Assembly: GCA_018812355.1 (NCBI GenBank)
Contig: JAHJDQ010000086.1
Location: forward strand, 1-8,138
Source: Nanobdellota archaeon
GTDB lineage: Archaea > Nanobdellota > Nanobdellia > Woesearchaeales > GW2011-AR9
Reading direction: 5' to 3'
DNA length: 8,138 bases
Part shown: in pieces, positions 5,365 to 8,138 of the stretch
How the letters are laid out: every line of letters starts with the position of its first letter
How positions within the stretch are numbered: position 1 is the first letter of the stretch
Made by a program: the position numbers and the translations under genes
Notes under the pieces: model-generated
The model's database searches: none
Told to the model about the DNA's origin: nothing
Seen by the model: only the letters and a program-made list of their open reading frames with translations

Positions 5365-5372
5365 TATAAATA
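5365..5372 (-). promoter_or_regulatory. TATA box of the deacylase gene
   Basis: The minus strand reads TATTTATA, preceded by the A-rich GAAAAG. It is centred about 29 bp before the ATG at 5339, so the leader would be only a few bases. No Shine-Dalgarno site is present. Confidence 0.5.
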
Positions 5373-5395
5373 CTTTTCTTTAGCTTACCAAAATA

Positions 5396-5403
5396 CTTAT
5401 AAA
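5396..5403 (+). promoter_or_regulatory. TATA box of top6B-top6A (leaderless)
   Basis: CTTATAAA is centred about 26 bp before the ATG at 5426, predicting a leaderless top6B mRNA. The sequence AAATACTT just upstream (5391-5398) is repeated at 5368-5375, overlapping the opposing TATA box 23 bp away. A shared factor at both promoters is therefore possible but unproven. Confidence 0.55.
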
Positions 5404-5425
5404 GCAAATCCAGATTTCTTTAAAG

Positions 5426-7153
5426 ATGGCCGGGAAGTCCGCAGAAGAATTAGCTAAAAAACAGAGAGATATTTCTATTGCCGAATTTTTTGAAAAGAAT
5501 CGACATTTATTAGGGTTTGATAATCCGCGAAGAGCTTTAATGACAGGTATAAAAGAAGCTGTGGATAATGCTTTAGACGCTTGTGAAGAAGGACGAATTT
5601 TGCCTGAGGTGCATGTTGAGATTATTCAGTTATCAGAAACAAGATTTCGGATGATTGTAGAAGATAATGGTCCGGGGATTGTTAAAGAACAGTTGCCGAA
5701 GATATTTGCGAAGTTACTTTACGGTTCAAAATTTCATAAACTTTCCGCAACGAGAGGACAGCAAGGGATTGGGATTTCTGCTACAGTACTTTATGGACAA
5801 TTAACAACAGGCAAGCCAGCAACAATTTTATCAAAAACTGGAAAAGGAAAAACTGCTCATCTGTTTAAGTTAAAAATTGATACACAAACCAACAAGCCGC
5901 AAGTTCTGGAAGATAAGGAAGAAGAATGGGAAGAGAAAAACCATGGAACTAGAATTGAAATTGATATGGAAGGAAGTTATACCAAAGGCCGCCAGTCAGT
6001 AGATGAGTATATTAAAGAAACGGCAATTGTTAATCCGCACGCCACAATTATTTACACTAATCCAGAAGCAGAACAGATTATTTTTCCGCGCGTAACGGAA
6101 ACTCTTCCCCCTGAACCAACAGAAATTAAGCCGCATCCGTATGGAATTGAATTAGGAATGTTAATGAAAATGTTGGAACTGACAACATCCAATACATTAC
6201 AACATTTTTTAATGTCAGAATTTGTCAGGGTTGGTAGTGGTACAGCAAAACAAATTTGTGAGAATTCTGCTTTGCTGCCAAAAACAAAACCGAAAAAAGT
6301 TAGCCGAGAAATGGTAGAACAACTTTACAATGGAATTCAAAAAACTAAAATCATTGCTCCGCCAACTGATTGTATCTCTCCAATAGGAGCGGAATTATTA
6401 GAAAAAGGATTACGTAAGGAAATCAATGCCGAATTTTATTGTTCAACCACTCGGCCAGCGTCAGTTTATCGAGGTAATCCGTTTGTGGTAGAGGCAGCGC
6501 TTGCTTACGGCGGTGAGCAAAGTGGAGATGATGCAATTAGAGTAATGCGCTTTGCCAATCGAGTTCCTTTATTGTATTTACAAGGAGCATGCGCAATTAC
6601 TAAATCAATTCAAACAACGGCCTGGAGAAATTATGGGTTGCAGCAAAGTAGAAATTCTTTACCAGTTGGACCCTGTACAGTATTAGTCCATATGACTTCA
6701 GTTTGGGTACCGTTTACTTCGGAATCAAAAGAAGCTATTGCTCAATATAATGAAATCATGAAAGAAATTAAGTTAGCATTACAAGAATGTGGAAGGAAGT
6801 TAGCTTCTTTTGTGAACAAAAAAAGAAGGATTAAAGAAGAAGGCAAGAAAAGGAGTTACATTGAAAAATACATCCCCCATGTGGCTGATGCTTTGAAAGA
6901 AATTATTGGCTTTGATGAAATTAAAAAGAAAAAGCTGGAAGATAATTTATATGAAATATTAGAACATGCCCGAGGAGAATTGGAAGAGATTACAATTGAC
7001 AATCCGGATTATGATGAAGAGATTGCTAAGATTGGACGGGAAGATAAAAAGAAAAAAGTTGTAGAAGAGAAAAGTGATGATGATGATGATGAAAAGATAA
7101 AAGACGCTCACCAAGATAAAAATAAAGAAGAAAAACAAAAAACGTTGATTTAA
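5426..7153 (+). CDS. top6B: DNA topoisomerase VI subunit B (GHKL ATPase)
   Basis: A 575-residue ATPase subunit of type IIB topoisomerase. The GHKL fold shows the N box KEAVDNALDACEE (N48 coordinates magnesium), the D80-X-G82-X-G84 motif in VEDNGPGI, and GQQGIGISA (111-119) as the ATP lid. A helix-two-turn-helix region lies around 230-300. The transducer domain follows with the conserved switch lysine K435 in TSESKEAIA. ATP binding dimerises the B subunits to close the gate through which DNA passes; subunit A cuts the DNA. The C-terminus has a charged tail (about 540-575) with five consecutive aspartates encoded by a GAT repeat, outside the conserved domains. The top6A start codon follows the stop after one base. 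The start is supported by the TATA box spacing and by the conserved N-terminus. Confidence 0.97.
   Translation: MAGKSAEELAKKQRDISIAEFFEKNRHLLGFDNPRRALMTGIKEAVDNALDACEEGRILPEVHVEIIQLSETRFRMIVEDNGPGIVKEQLPKIFAKLLYGSKFHKLSATRGQQGIGISATVLYGQLTTGKPATILSKTGKGKTAHLFKLKIDTQTNKPQVLEDKEEEWEEKNHGTRIEIDMEGSYTKGRQSVDEYIKETAIVNPHATIIYTNPEAEQIIFPRVTETLPPEPTEIKPHPYGIELGMLMKMLELTTSNTLQHFLMSEFVRVGSGTAKQICENSALLPKTKPKKVSREMVEQLYNGIQKTKIIAPPTDCISPIGAELLEKGLRKEINAEFYCSTTRPASVYRGNPFVVEAALAYGGEQSGDDAIRVMRFANRVPLLYLQGACAITKSIQTTAWRNYGLQQSRNSLPVGPCTVLVHMTSVWVPFTSESKEAIAQYNEIMKEIKLALQECGRKLASFVNKKRRIKEEGKKRSYIEKYIPHVADALKEIIGFDEIKKKKLEDNLYEILEHARGELEEITIDNPDYDEEIAKIGREDKKKKVVEEKSDDDDDEKIKDAHQDKNKEEKQKTLI
7076..7090 (+). 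repeat. (GAT)5 trinucleotide repeat in the top6B tail
   Basis: Five perfect GAT codons in a row encode five aspartates in the charged C-terminal tail of topoisomerase VI B. Slippage would change the tail length in steps of one residue without breaking the frame. Confidence 0.8.
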
Positions 7154-7154
7154 A

Positions 7155-8138
7155 ATGGTTGCAGAAAATAAAGTTATCAAAAGGATAAAAGAACTGGCTG
7201 AAGAGATTTATAACAAGATTAAACTCCACAAACAGCCAGAGTTAGAGATGCCGATTCGTTCTTTAACTAATGTCGAGTATAATGATAAAGACGGATACTT
7301 CAAACTTCTAGGTCGGAAAAAAACTCGAACTTTAACCGCTTCAACAATCAAAACTTTCGCTCAGTCATTAAGAATGATGGGTTTATCGAAAGAATTGATT
7401 GAATCAAAAGATATTGCCACAAAAAGAGAGGCATATTACGTTTCCAAGAACTGGGGTGAGGCTCGATTTAAAGAACAACCAGAATCAGATACCGTGATGG
7501 ATGATATTGAAGCGATGATGGAAGTTAATCGGGAGCAGATAGGTTTTATTCCGGAAGAAAAAGGTGGAGATATTGCCGGAAGACTGATTGTGATTGATAA
7601 AGATCCAGATACGGGAAAACCAGTCAAGATTGATTGTACTAAGATGGGTACGGGAGCATATTCTGTGCCGAGTTCAGTAGAAGAATTAAAGTTTGAGACG
7701 CAAGCTAAATTTATTTTAGCAATAGAAACTGCAGGTATGTTTCAACGGTTAGTTAAACATAATTATTGGAAACAAGCCAATTGTATTCTTGTTTCAATGG
7801 GAGGAGTTCCTACTCGAGCTTGCCGCAGATTTATTCGTCGTCTGGCTGATGATAAAAAAATTCCTGTCTATGTGTTTACTGACGGCGATCCTTACGGATT
7901 TGGTTCTATTTACAGAACTTTAAAAGTTGGTAGTGGGAATGCTGCACATATTAATAAATTCTTTTGTGTTCCTCAGGCGCAGTTCATTGGAATTACTCCA
8001 CAAGATATTGTCGATTATAAACTGCCTTCGCACCCATTAAAAGAAGTTGATCTTAAAAAAATTAAAGATTTGATTAAGAATGATCCGTTCATTAAACATC
8101 ATAAAGAGTGGCAGAAAGCGTTGCAACAGATGGCGAAG
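7155..8138 (+). CDS. top6A: DNA topoisomerase VI subunit A (5' part, cut by window end)
   Basis: The open frame runs 328 codons from the ATG at 7155 to the last base of the window with no stop, so the C-terminus is missing; family members are roughly 370-390 residues, so about 40-60 may be absent. The protein is the DNA-cleaving, Spo11-related subunit. The winged-helix (5Y-CAP) region contains KREAYYVSKNW with adjacent tyrosines Y94 and Y95, one of which forms the covalent bond to DNA. The Toprim domain shows E191 in LAIETAGMF and D243/D245 in VFTDGDPYGFG, the magnesium-binding residues. It begins one base after the top6B stop without a Shine-Dalgarno site, so translation is probably coupled, giving balanced subunits for the A2B2 enzyme. 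Confidence 0.97.
   Translation, partial: MVAENKVIKRIKELAEEIYNKIKLHKQPELEMPIRSLTNVEYNDKDGYFKLLGRKKTRTLTASTIKTFAQSLRMMGLSKELIESKDIATKREAYYVSKNWGEARFKEQPESDTVMDDIEAMMEVNREQIGFIPEEKGGDIAGRLIVIDKDPDTGKPVKIDCTKMGTGAYSVPSSVEELKFETQAKFILAIETAGMFQRLVKHNYWKQANCILVSMGGVPTRACRRFIRRLADDKKIPVYVFTDGDPYGFGSIYRTLKVGSGNAAHINKFFCVPQAQFIGITPQDIVDYKLPSHPLKEVDLKKIKDLIKNDPFIKHHKEWQKALQQMAK

Noticed and set aside
6959..7229. Minus-strand open frames rich in Phe, Ile and His
   Set aside because: They are the complement of the Lys/Glu/Asp-rich tail of topoisomerase VI B and the start of subunit A.
1..8138. CRISPR array or insertion sequence
   Set aside because: No regularly spaced direct repeats, no transposase-like frame and no paired terminal repeats flanking a gene were seen.

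Overview
The window is archaeal. It carries DnaG-type primase with the archaeal domain layout, a RIO1-family kinase next to a two-KH-domain protein of the Pno1/Dim2 type, and both subunits of DNA topoisomerase VI (B, then the start of A). These are informational genes of Archaea. The DNA is AT-rich, genes are compact, and most promoters look leaderless: a TATA box sits 25-30 bp before the ATG. The low GC, small gene sizes and mixed accessory genes would suit a DPANN-type or euryarchaeal genome, but the lineage is a guess from composition and content, not a demonstrated placement.

Layout. Positions 18-1313 (minus) hold dnaG, ending in a T-rich terminator at the window edge and starting behind the only strong Shine-Dalgarno sequence in the window. 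Positions 1314-1815 hold no convincing protein gene but are dense in structure: a palindrome abutting the dnaG TATA box, an 83-bp imperfect dyad in the dnaG leader, a 76-nt closed-end RNA-like fold with its own well-placed TATA box, an 18-bp stem with a 24-nt loop, and a terminator-like hairpin with a UUCG tetraloop. Positions 1816-2418 (minus) hold an archaemetzincin-like zinc protease whose third histidine is displaced by an insertion. From a 99-bp divergent promoter region run RIO1 (2518-3231) and the KH protein (3233-3805), one base apart. A small four-helix membrane protein with an internal duplication (3836-4345) follows, then, convergent to it with four bases between the stop codons, an AstE/AspA-type zinc deacylase (4350-5339, minus). 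A second divergent promoter region (5340-5425) separates that gene from top6B (5426-7153) and top6A (7155 to the end, truncated by the window).

How the genes work together. RIO1 and the KH protein are late small-subunit ribosome maturation factors. Topoisomerase VI A and B form the A2B2 type IIB enzyme that relaxes and decatenates DNA by ATP-driven strand passage. Archaeal DnaG is known as an exosome-associated protein as well as a primase-like enzyme. From general knowledge, RIO1, KH and topoisomerase VI genes are often neighbours in archaea; here the membrane protein and deacylase genes sit inside that neighbourhood. The most interesting unexplained DNA is the 500-bp gap upstream of dnaG.
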